Source of the DNA: Malurus cyaneus samueli
Taxonomy: Eukaryota > Chordata > Aves > Passeriformes > Maluridae
Reading direction: 5' to 3'
Length of the DNA: 64,000 nucleotides
Assembly (NCBI GenBank): GCA_009741485.1
Contig: CM019237.1
Coordinates: 48,053,195 to 48,117,194 of the forward strand
Below the pieces are notes generated by a model that was not told the DNA's origin, made no database searches, and saw only the letters and a program-made list of their open reading frames with translations. Every line of letters begins with the position of its first letter. Position 1 is the stretch's first letter. The position numbers and the translations under genes are program-made. This document shows, piece by piece, positions 34,201-47,162 of this stretch.

Positions 34201-37200
34201 AGCTGCCAAGGTACCTGTGATGTAGCAGGAGCTGGGGATGACATGGCCAGGGTTTGTGTCACTGCTTCAGGACCTGCCACCATCTCTGCAGTCTGCTCAG
34301 CGCTGGTGGGACAGCAGACAGCTGTGAGGTCCCGTGCATGGCCATAGCTGTCCTGTGTCTGCAAAAACAAAAAGTCCATAATGGTATTGAAGGGAAAAAC
34401 TGCACAGTTCACATTGTTTAAAGTAGCTAGGTACTGAAGCTGTCTATGGTTTTACTTAATGACAAGTAATTAATTGCCAATCAGTCAACCATCTATTCAG
34501 GATCAATATCAGCAGTACAATGGAAAAATAAGATCAGACACTTAAAAAATACAACTGTGCAAACTAGATTTTGCAACATCTTTTTACAACTAGTCCACAT
34601 TTTCATATCACACATCCACCTGTAGGATCCCACATCACACAAAGGATATGCAAGTTTCCCTTTTCCTTTGCGAGCTACAGGTGCAGCAGTGTTTGGGTAT
34701 ACCCTTAGCCCTCCCTACAACTGCCAATTCAGGTGCAAAAGCCCCCCATGAGGCCACACACCTATACACCCCAATGTGCCAGGCTGCTCCAGGGGTGCTG
34801 TGGGGATGCAGCTCTCTCTGGCATGGCATTAGGTCACAACCTCACAGGGACAACCCCTTGCAGAGTCAACTGAACTTTATATTCACCTATTTTAGTATGG
34901 TGAATATTCAAAGTGATTTAATGTGTTTTATTTATTGACTTGTTTCTTTTAAGTAGTCAACAAATGTTTGCACTTAGTTGTTTTGCAGATTCAATTATAA
35001 AATTTGATAGAGAAAAGCTCACTTGGTGAATTATGTTTATGGTCTCTCCTGGTCTCTGGCTAAGAGTGCAGTGTGTGTCAGGAGAAGAATTCATGTGGGA
35101 GAGAAAGAGCTTGTTCCTTTTACAGTAGAGAGGATATTCTCTAAATCATAGTTGTAATTTTAGTGCCTGGAAGAAAAGATGCTTCTTTCTATTGCAATTC
35201 TTCCATATGAATGTAAATACTTAATTCCTCAAAAGCTCAGTACCTGTTTTTTTTTAGAATGAGACTTTAATAAAACGATATTTTCCTTCAAGTGAGTTGT
35301 TTAATCTTTAGTGGGAAATTGAACAGGTGTAATATAGAATATAGTAGGGTAATGATTTTAAAATAGCCCCATCAAACCAGTTATTGCCCTGAGGTGTTAC
35401 AAATAAATGAAAATGAACTGACTGTGTAATGATCATATTTACTGTCTTCTTACTGTAACTGCTGAAGGTTCCCGTGTCTCTATGGTCTTCTGGTAACTCT
35501 CTTTACCCCCTGACTCAAGAAAGCAAATATATGTGTGCAGGCAAAATCCCAAAGCAGGGAAGTGCTAGACACAGGAGGAAAAGTAGTGATAGTAGGGAAA
35601 GAACACTATCAGCTACCTTTTATCTGTTCAAGGGGATGGGTACAGATGCAGCTCATGGAAAGCTTCTGCTGCTCCTGGTGCTGCTCTGTGCCCAGGGACT
35701 GGGCCATGTGTTGAATAGGCTTGCAATAGGCGTCTCTGAAAGCCAAGATGCAATCACTTTGTGAAATCAAAGCTCATTTCCTCCACTGTTAAAGACAATG
35801 TGCATGATCACTGCCACCAAGTGATCATATTTAAAGTCAAAGGATGCAGAGGGAATGCCAATTCTTTTGGTCTGCATTCAGCCACAGCTGTGAGGGATTA
35901 AGGGTTGTTTAAAATCTCTTAAATGCCTGCCAAAAGTTGCCAATCACTAGAACCAATAGGTGCTTATCATTCTGGGCATTGTTCAAGATATTAGAAATTA
36001 CACAGCCGCAGATGACCACATTCTTCACACAAAAGAAGTGTGTGGGAAGTCCAGGAGAAAGGATTTGAGGTCCTTCCATCCCACTTCCGGTATGCTCATT
36101 GCTGGAAGCCTTTCATCTGCATTTTCAAGCATCTCCACAGAAGCAAATATCAACCCAAATCAATCTGGTACTAGACCCAGCAAGCCTGTGGAGCCTGAGA
36201 ATTTAACCTGGAAATGAAATTGAAAATGAAGAATAGACACTCATGCTCCTTTCCCTTCACTTCTATATGTGTGTGCATCTGTGTCTATGCCTCGGGTTGC
36301 AGCAGTTCATATTTTCTTCAGAACCTATTTTCCAAATAGTGCAGTTTTAAAGCAGACCAGCACTTTCCTTTGCAAAACATTGCAAAAATTAAGTTTCTTC
36401 TTTTCGGCAAGATGAAGGGAAAATTGGTAGTTTTGCAAAGCAGATTAGCAAAGTTAAGGTGCACAGCACCAGAGTAACTAGCAGTGTTGGGCAGAAATTA
36501 CAGGGTCCCTGTGAAATACAATAGCAGATTTTAGGATTTAAAAGAGTTTCCGTTTCACCCCTCTCTTTTCACATGGCTAGCCCTCTCCATGACAAGCTGG
36601 ATTTTCAGGTGAAGACGCTTTTCCATTTCATTGTTAGCTGACAAGTGTATTTTTTTGTGAGAACATTTAAGGAAAATCTGTCAATTTTGTGTGCTTCAGG
36701 AGAAGAGCCCTATTTACCCATCTCACCGGGTTTTGTGTCACTTCCTGCAGTTCTGAAAAGAACTCCCCTCAGCCCGAGAAGAAAATCATGACAATTTCTT
36801 TCCCTCCTTACACACAGATAATTAAAAAGCTCGTAAATCTGCAGCACGGGGTGTCTGTTGTGAGGTTGCATAAGGAGCACGTCCATGTTCAGCCTGCAGA
36901 GAATGGGCTAGATAAGGAAGTGTGAAAGACTTAAATGTCGCTCACAGTCAATCAGCATCAACCAGGAATTTCGGCAGACCTAATCGACCTTTTGTGACAC
37001 CACAATGAATACACGCTCTGCCCAAAATAGCTGCCTCTGGGACAATTTGCATGAGAGATATGCATGCATTCACATCAAACTGAGCAGCTTCAGATGGAGA
37101 AGCTTAAAAGCTCAAGTGGTGAAACTTTTAATAACTCATTTCAGCTCCCTGCCCCCAACTTTTCCATTAGTATTCCCACATTCTCTCCCCTTTAAATAGG

Positions 37201-39299
37201 AACGTTAAGTGCAAATAAATAAAACATTAGGCTGATAAAATTACTTATATTGTGGCAGCAGCTGGAGGCCCTGATAAATACCTCGTGATTCTAGGTCCTG
37301 TATGAACAAACGGGCAGCACAGAGACAGTGCTGGCTCCAGAGACAAAAAGCTGAAGTTTCTGCCAGGGTGCAAGCAGCCAATGGGAGGGAGGTTAGGAAA
37401 GATAGAACAGAACAGACATTTGCATTTTCTTCCATTAGTAAACATGGAACACTTCAGGAGTTTTCACTTTATGTTCTTTATTTGTATAAGTAGACACAAG
37501 CTATTATTTATTGCACTATATACTGTAATTGAAGGTTCTTTGAACATGCTGGGTGTTATGAAAAATGACTTTTCAGAATGACGGCGTGGGCGCCAGAAGC
37601 TTGATATTACTTTGGACTCCTGTTTGCTATTTGTCAACAGGGGAAGAAGTTTTTAAGTGTGGCTGTTCAGAAAGGCTATTAACATAGCTTTTGGACTGTG
37701 CTTTTTTTTATTATCCAGGCAGAATTTGCATAAACAAGCTAGACAGTCAGTGAAGGAATTGCAGCAAAAGGCACAGTTGCAAATATTCAGGCAGGGAATG
37801 CTGGTCACAGAACCAGACAAATTGTACACATAACCCCCTTGGAAAACACATAGGGAAAAGAGAACATCTGGATTTTCATACAACTTAATGCTGTTGGATA
37901 AAGAATTCAAGTCTTTGTGATCTTTCTTAACCACACAAGTTGCACAAGGAGCTTTCCAGTATGTGATCACTGAGAGAAATGTGTATAGGTTAGTGATTGG
38001 AGGAGAGAGAAAGTATTTGTCCTATTGTGTAAGAAAGGTTCTACAGACAGAATAAATGGAGCAATATATTATAATCACTGGTACTTGGCAGCTGCTCTTC
38101 CTATTTGTATAATATTAGCTTGCAAAGAAACTTGCATCCATCTTTGGCCTGCTTTCTTAAATAAAAGAAATGTCTCTGATCACTCTGTCAGTCCATTCTT
38201 ACCCAAAAAATTCTGAGCCATTTTCTGTGAATGCATCCAACTTCGAAAGAGGGGTCTCAGCTATGTTTTGATCCTTCAAGCTTCATGAAAATAAATGCTC
38301 AGGAAGATCTTTTCATTGTTGTCTATGAGCAAATCTGCCATGTGAGCCCTGTGCAAAGAAGAACACCCTTATCCATACCCTCCAGGGCAACAAAAGCTTC
38401 AGCTGGAGTTTTCATCTCCTGAAATTGCTGTAAATTGAGTTACAAGACACAAATCAGCGAAAACCCAGGCTCTATTAGCACTACTGCTCACAGGACCAAG
38501 TTGATTTTTAATATGAGGATGAAAAGAAGCTATTAAAAACCTAACTTTATGCTCTGAAATTGGTTCTTTTCTGTGCTGTGTGAAAATTTGCATGTGGTTA
38601 TGCTAATCTGGACTTCCCAGTATGGGAGCTGCATATCCTGCTTAATGGTAACCACATTTAAGAACAAAACTCTGAATGTGGTCTCCCCAGTGCTGAACTC
38701 TTCTGAAAAAGCTGCAGGCATTTCTTTTGGCACCCTAAAAAAGAGTTAGAAGTTCAGCTCGTGGCACTTCTTTGTGCAGATCTGTGTCCACCATGTGTCT
38801 GAGCCTGTGCTCTCAGGGTATTGTAGGTGCTTTCAGGGCTTGGTTAGAAGAAAGTACAGGTGCTGTAGAGCAGTGTGTCTGCCTCAGGGCAGAGTGCTGC
38901 ACTTCTGCTCCTTAAAAAGCTGCTTCTGCAGGGACCGTGCCTCCCCGGGTTGTGACTCCTCAGCCTGGCAAATTCCACGCAGCAGGAAGTCACTCAGCCC
39001 TTCTGGTTGGATTTCACTTTTGCCCACAGCTTCCTCTGGACTGATCTCACTGCATTATCGTGCTCCAAGCAGTGAGTGACAGCTAAGCCACTGAACTACA
39101 ACAAAGGACCTGTTAGGGATACCATGCCTCTTTCCCTCTGCTTCTTTCTCACCAAAGAGATACTCATTAGTTCAAGTGATGCTGTGAACTTTATCACTTT
39201 AATGTATTGCCTCCTCTCTCGGTTGCAGTAAGAGAAAATGATGCTATCATTATAAGCCTCACCATTAAAAGAACAGTAGAAGAATCACCTTAGAAAACT

Positions 39300-39323
39300 A
39301 AAAAAAAAAAATTAAAAAAAAAA
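39300..39323. repeat. A-rich simple sequence
   Basis: Two runs of A (12 and 10 bases) separated by TT. No transposon body ending in this tail was recognised upstream, so it is treated as simple sequence. Confidence 0.85.
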
Positions 39324-41069
39324 TCTCTGTTCCTTTTCAGATGAACTAAATTGTGATCCTGAAATATCGGTAGAAAGCTGAGACACAGGCAGAGCATTAT
39401 AGTCCATTGCCGATGTGAAAACAGCTGTTGCGAGCATAAAGCCTTTTCTGCTGCAAAGCTAATCCTCTCTCTAACTCAGCACATCTAACAACAGCAGGGT
39501 GGCAGAGCAGCAGGGTGAATTCTGAAGTTCCCATTGAAACCCTGTGATATGACCTACAGCAGCAGTTTGGGGTGGTTTGCAAGCCCTGATCTTTAAGCAG
39601 TACAATGACGAGGGGTAAGAAGTTGCAGCACTACCAGCTCTTATGGTGTTCGTGAATGGTCACTCACCAAGTAAGGAACAACCTGAATGCTCCATAAATG
39701 ATTTTTTGAGGCATGCAGTGAGGGCTCAGAGCAATGTAAGGATTTGTGCTGCAACAGCCAGTGTCATTTTAGAGGTGTTGCACCCAGAATTGCCACCCTG
39801 AAAAAGGAGACCTCTGATTTTAAACTACTACCGAGGAGCTTGCTCAGCCTTGAAAATCAGCTCTATCAGAAGAGAGCAATCAGCTTGGAAAGGGAACAGA
39901 AAACATTGAGATATCTGCTACTTGTAATTCTCTTATAAATAATGAGGAGTAGAGAGAGTGAAGTCCTGTCCTTGCAATAAATCTTGAATTGTGGATGAGT
40001 GGAAAAAAAAGACGTAATAAGGAAAAAAGCAATATTTGTAAGCACAGAATATTAAAGAGAAAAAAAACCCAACAATTTAGTGGGAGAGGAAAGGACAAAA
40101 AAAGAAGTCATTGTATGGAATCAAGATTAACTGCATGTTTTTACCTGGTGATTCTTCAAGTTCCTAATATGCTAAATTTTTGTCTTTCCTGAGCACCTGT
40201 CTAGAAGCCCCAACTTTATGAAATATGACATGAAGGTTAAAGGCAGCAAGTGAAGAAGCCACTGTATTTTATACCTTGCTCAGGTGTCCACTTCAAATAG
40301 TCATCATTCTCTCTAGAAGAAGGTTGTCCAACATGTCTGTCTTTTCTAAAATCTGCTGAAAACCTAACATAAAGGCAAATTTAGCAACTGGTTTCTTCTT
40401 CCCATGGGGTCCTCTGGGCCCTATATTAACAGAAAAGTAATACACAGAAAGTTGATGTAGATCAGAAATCAGGAGCAAAGAGACTGGAAACAGACTGGAG
40501 AGGGTAAGAAACATAATTGTTACAAGATGTATCTTGAAATGCTCAGGAAGGGAATTATTTAACAGGGTGCCTATGCTACCGGGTGATGGGCCTCCTACAG
40601 TGCTAGGGTTCAAATACTCTGGTGATGATCTCTCTCCCTCTCATTTCTCTCCTTCACTGCATTTAATACAACAGGAGGCACATCAGCTCACAAGAACACC
40701 TTTGAGTATTCTCCCTAAAACAGAGCTTCTTCCTTAAAGGAGTCAGTGCTTTAGCTGGAATGTGGCTTTTACCAGAGAGCACTTTGTATTGAAAAAAATA
40801 CTGAATTTCTAATATATTCTCCTAAAGGAGAAAAGCTCTAGCTCATCTGACGCAGAGCAGATTACAGTATGTTTTTCCAGATTGTTGCAGCACAAAATTA
40901 GCTCTACCTTTCACAGTAATTAATTGATTTTCTACAGGGGAAAAAACTTTGTCACTTGGTTTTGAGTGCATTTCATCAGATGTGCTCTCCCCATCACTGT
41001 CTCCATGGCAAAGACCGAGCTGTTCTGCACTTATTCCTTTCTCCATCACAATATCAGTGAAACAGACAA

Positions 41070-41104
41070 CTTAAAGTTGCTTAAGCTGAAGCAACAACTT
41101 TAAG
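41070..41104. repeat. Imperfect hairpin, 13-bp arms
   Basis: CTTAAAGTTGCTT pairs with AAGCAACAACTTTAAG across a six-base loop (AAGCTG), with a three-base bulge in the right arm. It is short for a microRNA precursor and has no extended lower stem, so it is recorded only as a structured site. Confidence 0.7.
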
Positions 41105-41848
41105 CAGACAAAGTTAAGTTACCACACTTTTCCTTTCCCTGATCATCATTCACATCAATGACTGCTTCTAGAAGTCAGAGAGGAAACTTAAATGACACAA
41201 AGGCTGAGAGAATGAATAGGAGGAGTACAAGGAACAAGATTTAAATTTTGGAAGGAAAAAAGTTGTTATTCAGAGGAGTTGATAACTTGTCTCTGCCACA
41301 TTTCGCACTTATCTGCTCCTTTAAAGAAAGATGTAAAGTGCTTTTAAGCTATTTTATGAGCGCAAAGCTGACAGCACTGGAGGCCAAGGCTTTTTCTTTA
41401 ACTTCTCAGTGCAGAACAAGCTGTGGTAGCCTGTTCCTTGCTGTGCCAAATCATCTTTCCAAGTCCACCCATAATGTTAAGTGATGGCTTGCAAATATAA
41501 TATTTGGCTACTGTGGAATTTGTGTCTAGTTGGCAGCTCCTCTTTCTTCTGGCTTTTTCTGCTCTAACAGTGGCTGTTATGACCATTTGTGGTGTCAGTA
41601 AATGTAAAACTTCAAATGAGTGAGATGTAGATCTATCCTTTATAAATTTTCCATGACAAATTTGGTTTCCAAAATTCAGCATGCCGTCTTGTCCATTGTA
41701 TCTTCAGAACAGGAGAAGCAACAGTGCAGATATTCTGAAGACTTTAAATGAAAACAGACTGTTTCAACTACAAAACATCCATGTGGTGAGCTGAGGTACA
41801 GTAGTTCAGGAGTCCACACTCTACATTTAATTTCTCTACTGGGCTTAT

Positions 41849-41871
41849 AAAAGGGAACCCAGTTCCCTTTT
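41849..41871. repeat. Perfect 10-bp hairpin, 3-nt loop
   Basis: AAAAGGGAAC, loop CCA, GTTCCCTTTT. It overlaps a TATA-like TTATAAAAG (41846-41854) on the plus strand. A second perfect hairpin follows eight bases later at 41880. Confidence 0.85.
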
Positions 41872-41879
41872 TCCACTGG

Positions 41880-41902
41880 GGTGATGCAACTGAGGCATCA
41901 CC
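41880..41902. repeat. Perfect 8-bp hairpin, 7-nt loop
   Basis: GGTGATGC, loop AACTGAG, GCATCACC. Together with 41849-41871 it makes two hairpins within 54 bp. The pair might be the remains of a palindromic element, but no terminal repeats or target duplication were found. Confidence 0.8.
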
Positions 41903-43648
41903 AGCTTCAACCAAGTTGGAGATCACAATGTATGATATCACAAGATGTCATTCCTTTAGGAAACTCAGTGTAAAGTGAGCACTAGGAAGCAGCAGGCACC
42001 TGAACTACAGTTTCAGTAGCATTTCACAAAGAAAACATTTGAAAGCATTTGAATTTTGAAATAAATACTTCATGTCTTGATTTATTTGAGTTCAAAGCAC
42101 TAAATCTGTATATGTTTTTGACAAAGCAGACTGGTTCGTGCTCATGTCAAAATTTTCTGCACTGTGTTTTCCACTCAGGCCTGGCAAAAGGGAATCCATG
42201 TACAGTAATAAAATCACAAAACTCCCCAAAAAATAGCTAGCTGGTCAAACTGAGCAAAACAGACAGCTGATTTTTTCTGTCCTTAAGAAAGCTGCCATTT
42301 AAAATGGTATGAAATAATTACCATGATCAATAAAAGACCACTTATTTTTTTTTTCCAAAAGATTACCTGCAATTGAACAGATGCAAGAGATTTAATCTAG
42401 CAATACCTATTAGGGCAATTTCCTTAGAGTTCTTTCAGCAGAGAATGGTAATTCAAAATACCTCACTTTTGGCTTTTGCTTATCCTTCACACTTTAATCC
42501 TTGCCCAGATGTGCATGCTCATATGCATACCTGTAAACTTTCCATGGTTATGTTTTGGGCCTGATTCACTTCCCAGCATGAAACTGATTTAAAAAACACA
42601 GGGGTGCAGAGAACATGAGCAAAATGAGGGAGCTGGGTTTTTCTCCTTGTTAAAATGCCTTGCCTTCACTCTGTGACTACTCTTTGCTTTTGAGGAGTAT
42701 TGCCCAAGCCAGGAGGTCTGAAGCAGGGGTTTAATTCCCACTCTTCCATGACCATGGGACACAAGTGGGAAGCTTGACCTGCCAAAGACCTGAGGAAGGA
42801 GTAGAATCTTCCTCTGAGGACCCAAATAAATGAGCAGAGCTGCCAGCGACTCCTCCACCATTCCCTCTATGGCACGGTGCCACTATTCACATGCCAAGGG
42901 ACAATGAAGACTTAGGACTAATTTTCAGAAGGAGCTTGTTCACGTATTCAGTGACAGAGCAACACACCCTACTTGCCCAAAGTGTGAAACCGGTGGGGGG
43001 GGTCACATGAGGACACAACAATTTGCAGGGTCAGATCTAGGACAGAAAGTCAGATTCCAAAAGCCCATAACCTAAGGCACCTTGGAAAATTGCTCAGAAA
43101 AAGACATGAGGTGCCTGTCTGGAGCAAAGAGAGGTGTGGGATACCCCCTGTCCTAAACATGTCAGAATCATTGGATTAGCACACTTGCTTTTCCTCCTTT
43201 ACTTCCTCCTGCTGCAGTGAGAATCAGACTTCTAGGCTGCACCTGGCATTGATGGAACCAGTGGTGAATCCATCTCAATCCAGAATGGTCCAGAGCCTGG
43301 TGATTAGAAATCTCTCAAGAAAGAAAGAAAGGTTAAATTCCCATCTCCTATCAAGTTCCTCACTCTAAGGAATGCAGTGAGATTGAAAAGATTATGGAAA
43401 GGATACCTGCAGTGGAACAGATGCAAAGAGAGGCACAAATTCTGGGATGCTCCTGCCCCCAGTATTGCCTGTGACCTAAGTCTAAGAGAGCCACCTGGGA
43501 TTAGCTGGAATTATGGGCAGCAAGCCAGATCTTCCATCTTTTCACTGTACAAGCTGTTTTGGATCTGAGGGTCAGATGTGTAAAGGTCAGACTTGTCAAG
43601 AGCAGATTTGTGTCCCTGAATCCTTCCGTAAAACATACAGGGAATAAT
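41903..43648. other. Unannotated noncoding DNA
   Basis: No gene is recognised. A short similarity exists between 42362-42391 and 43402-43431 (both contain ACCTGCA--GAACAGATGCAA, same orientation), too short to define a repeat family. Confidence 0.5.
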
Positions 43649-43769
43649 GTTTCTTTTTTCTTTTTTACTTTTTTCTTTTTTTTTTGTTTTCTTTTTTTTG
43701 TTTATTTTTTTTCTTTTTTCTTTTTTTTTCTTTTGTTTTTCTCCTTTTTCCTTTTTCCTTTTTCCTTTT
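43649..43769. repeat. T-rich polypyrimidine tract, about 120 bp
   Basis: The region is almost pure T with scattered C and G, and ends in a clear tandem of TTTTTCC units (43742-43768). The lysine-rich minus-strand frame and the Phe-rich plus-strand frames across it are artefacts of this composition. Its length makes it a likely polymorphic locus and a place where assemblies err. Confidence 0.95.
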
Positions 43770-46700
43770 AAACCCAGCACACAAGAAAACCTCATTTCAA
43801 TATTCATTTGGTGCACTACGAATAAAGTAGAACATTACAAATCATGAAGTTCAAAATTCACGTGGAGGCTTCAGAGCTGCACAGGTGGACAATGAGTCAG
43901 CACTGGCCAAAGGGACACTTACATATCATGTTTTTGTCTGTTTGTTTCCATGAGCCAAAAATTAGGACCCTTGAATAACCCACACCAGAATTATGAGTCA
44001 CCAGTGCGGCACGACAATGCAGGTGCAGCCTCTGACAAATTTTCTTGCTCTCTGGCAACCTGAATTAAACAAGATGCAGCATTGGGGAGGCATTCTTGTT
44101 TTGTGGCTTTGTTTAAAGTGAGGTTGTGCTGAGGAAAGTGGTGATAAAAACAGCATTTCATGCACTAGGTCTGCTTGCCTTAATGGCAGCCCTTATTTTT
44201 ACTGATACAAATAAAAACTTACTGCTGTCAGCACTGTAGTCAGGCAAAAGTGAGTTCTGTTCCATGTTGCTACATCCATTGTGAAAACACACCCCCTCCT
44301 CCATTCTGACCCCAGAATCATTGTTGTTAGTGATGATGTATGAAACAGAAAGAACATAACTTGATTGTGAGAAATTGCTTTGAACTTTTATATGCTGGCA
44401 GGTGAAAGCCTTATTTTTGAGTTTTAAATGAAACATGTTTCGCATGGAAGTCACTGAGAGGGAATAAATAGGGAACACTAAGAATTCATTTTACAGACTC
44501 ACTTTTCAGACTGTAACCATACTTTAAAAAGGAAAATGGGCTGAATTTAAACTCTGATGAAAGGCCCTGGACTGACAGTCCTGTGGAATAATGTTCTGAA
44601 GACACTGCACTCATAACTTCTGTCACAGTGAGTGTTCCTTGCTAATTACCAGTCAGTCTAAGGGCCATGTTTCCCCTCCTTTCAGACTCCCATCTCATGT
44701 CAGAATGCCATCCTCAGAAGTCCAGAAGTGGTGGCAGGCAAGGCCAAATGACTGTAAATGGGCATGTTAACCTACCTGCCATATGCTCTTGTAGTGCACT
44801 GATTTCAGGTAATAAAAACAACAATCTGTGCCTCTCCCTAATGGCCATTTGAGCTGACAGGTGAGCTCAGTGTTAATGCAACCACATGCCTTCCTCTGGG
44901 CAGAAACCTATTGCTGGTCAACTCATTGGCCAAGCAGCAATATGCTGGGAGAAGCAGGACAATCAGTGCATTTGCATCCTGCCTCTTTGTCCTGATTGCT
45001 TTCTGCAAACAGGGGAAACGGAAATCGTGACATTTCTGAAACCTCTGTCCACAAAAAAATTAATTTGAGACAATCAGCTTGCTCAGGACCGATGCTGAAA
45101 TGATTCACAGTCACCTCCTCCTCAGCTTGTTAGGGCTACCAGGGAAAGGGGAACAAATGCAAAGCTTCTCAGAGTTTACACTAAGCAGTATCTCCAAGAA
45201 AGGTGTTGCTGCCAGCCCTCATGGATCAGCTGAAGGACATCTGTATTTGTTGACTGCTTGGAGATAACCTCTGCTTGCGTGAGTCATGCAGGTGACATCC
45301 TTTGCATTAACTGAAAAGACAACATGCAGCTATGAATGATCAAGATGTCACTAGCAGAACAAGCACAGGTCTACAGAATAACATGTGCACCTGCATGAGA
45401 AAACGAAGCAGGGAAGATAATTTTTGGTACAATCTGCTTTCATTGAATGATTTTTTTTTTTTAATCGACATGTTATTATATAAGAAAATTACCCTAGTAT
45501 TAAATAATAATGTTAACCTAGCAGTACTTCTCCTTTTTACTCAAATCATCACACTGGAAATCAGACTTGTTTACATTGGAAATCAGACAAAAATATGTTT
45601 ATAATATGAGGTATTTCTTCCACCCTGTGAACTACTGCAAATCACTCCCAGACGACATGGTGAAAGAGTGGTATTAAACTAGAGACATGCCTGAAATTCC
45701 ACCAGATCCATCTGTGACTCTGCTGTTCTGACTGCTGTTAGATGAAACAGTGGTGGCATGGTACTCTTTCATGTGCACACACTGCCTTGTTAAAGCCTAA
45801 AAAGGGACAGGTTCCTGAGGGAGCTGTCAAAGGTGTGGGGTATGTGGCTCTTCCAAGACAGGCAGTCAGCAACCCTTCTGGGACATAATCTCTCTGACCC
45901 TTCAGATGCAATTTTATGTTGCTGCAAAGTACTGCCTTTTCTACTATCCCCCACCCTCTGTTTTCCCCAAGGTTTAACAAATACTCTTTGTGAATCTGGG
46001 ATAAGAGATGTTTCACTTATTCTCTCCTAGTCCAAGGAAGTGAAATTTTTATGCATTTTCACATTTTGGATACTGCTGGGGGGAAAAAAATCACTTCTTC
46101 CTTTTTTCCCTGTGATTTATACAGCTTGTCTCCTCTGGGTTCTAGCTGTGCATTATGCCTCTCATTTTCCACCTTTAGTTTATGACCACTGAGTCTGTCT
46201 GGCAAGTGTATGCCTTACATTTGTATATTACAGCACACAGAGGTCTGCTGGTGTCATGAATCTGCATGGGGATCCATGGCATCCTACTCTCTTTTACAGT
46301 GTTTAACGAGCCCTTCTCAAAGATTTGCATTTTTGTTTGATGCCAGGGCATCGTGTGTGTTTCTCAGCTGTGGTTTTTTTGACCTGCTGTACAATGCTGT
46401 CATGGACATGGATAGATGTTTCCTTCACATGTAACCCTTGTTACCAAAGATCCATTATTGTGAGACTTTGCATGTGGCTTTGGTAGAGGAAAAATTTGGG
46501 ATAATCTTGTAGAACAAAGTGCAGAGTTATCTAGAGTATGCTCAGAGTCAGTGCAGCACCACCAGGCAAGGGTCCTGCCTTAAAGCTTTAACATAAAGAA
46601 AATATCTGCTGCTGCCCTTGCCATGTGAGCCCAAACATATTTTTCCTTCAATGTATTTAGTATCTCAGAGATTGAATCAGTTTAAAAGTATAAGTGTCCT

Positions 46701-47092
46701 TGCAGTTTAATGCTAGACCAAGACTTCCTGGTGTTTTCACTGAGAGCTTCAGAATATATCGGTTGTTTTCCTCATACAACCTCACAGGGAAAAGGTTGTT
46801 GTTGTTTGAAAACTAGGACTGAATTATCCAGGTTTTCATCAATGAGACATGATGAACCCTCAGACGGGTGGTTGTACCCCAGAACAAATGGCAGAACTTT
46901 TGGTTTTAGGGCAAGAACTGTTCAAGGTTAGTTAGCAAGTTGTTCATAACTAGATGCAAATGATTTGGGTTGAAATTAGATGTTGATTTTAGTTTTTAAC
47001 AAGCTTCTTGACTTCCATTTTCATTTCACTTGTGTTGCCTGCTATTGCCTTTGAACACCATCCCAGCTCTGCCCACTACTTTGACTTTCCAG

Positions 47093-47162
47093 CAGAAAGA
47101 AGGACCAGATGGAGCCTATTTAAGAAAGCCTATGAAGGGGAAAATAACTTCTTCATTTTGCG
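47093..47162 (+). other. Candidate 70-nt exon (splice signals only)
   Basis: The acceptor CTACTTTGACTTTCCAG (with a NAGNAG variant, since the exon begins CAG) and consensus donor GTAAGT at 47163 flank 70 nt. Two frames are open: one contains KEGPDGAYLRKPMKGKITSS, the other RRTRWSLFKKAYEGENNFFI. Both have fairly normal protein composition and neither is a protein I recognise. It is among the best-bracketed candidates in the window, but without a partner exon it stays unproven. Confidence 0.2.

Larger units (their letters stand above)
27099..41069. other. Long repeat-poor noncoding stretch, no gene recognised
   Basis: About 14 kb of mostly AT-rich DNA with no recognised transposable element and no convincing gene. 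Two perfect palindromes (30019-30036, 31183-31204) and an A-rich run (39300-39323) are listed separately. The part at about 36690-37230 is unusually even in composition and carries an octamer-like ATTTGCATGAGA, making it a candidate conserved noncoding element (inference only). Low repeat content over this length suits a gene desert or a giant intron under constraint. Confidence 0.5.

Noticed and set aside
42362..43431. Two similar 30-mers (ACCTGCA..GAACAGATGCAA)
   Set aside because: The flanks do not align; too short to call a repeat family.
43511..43816. Lysine-rich minus frame and phenylalanine-rich plus frames
   Set aside because: They are translations of the T-rich simple repeat.
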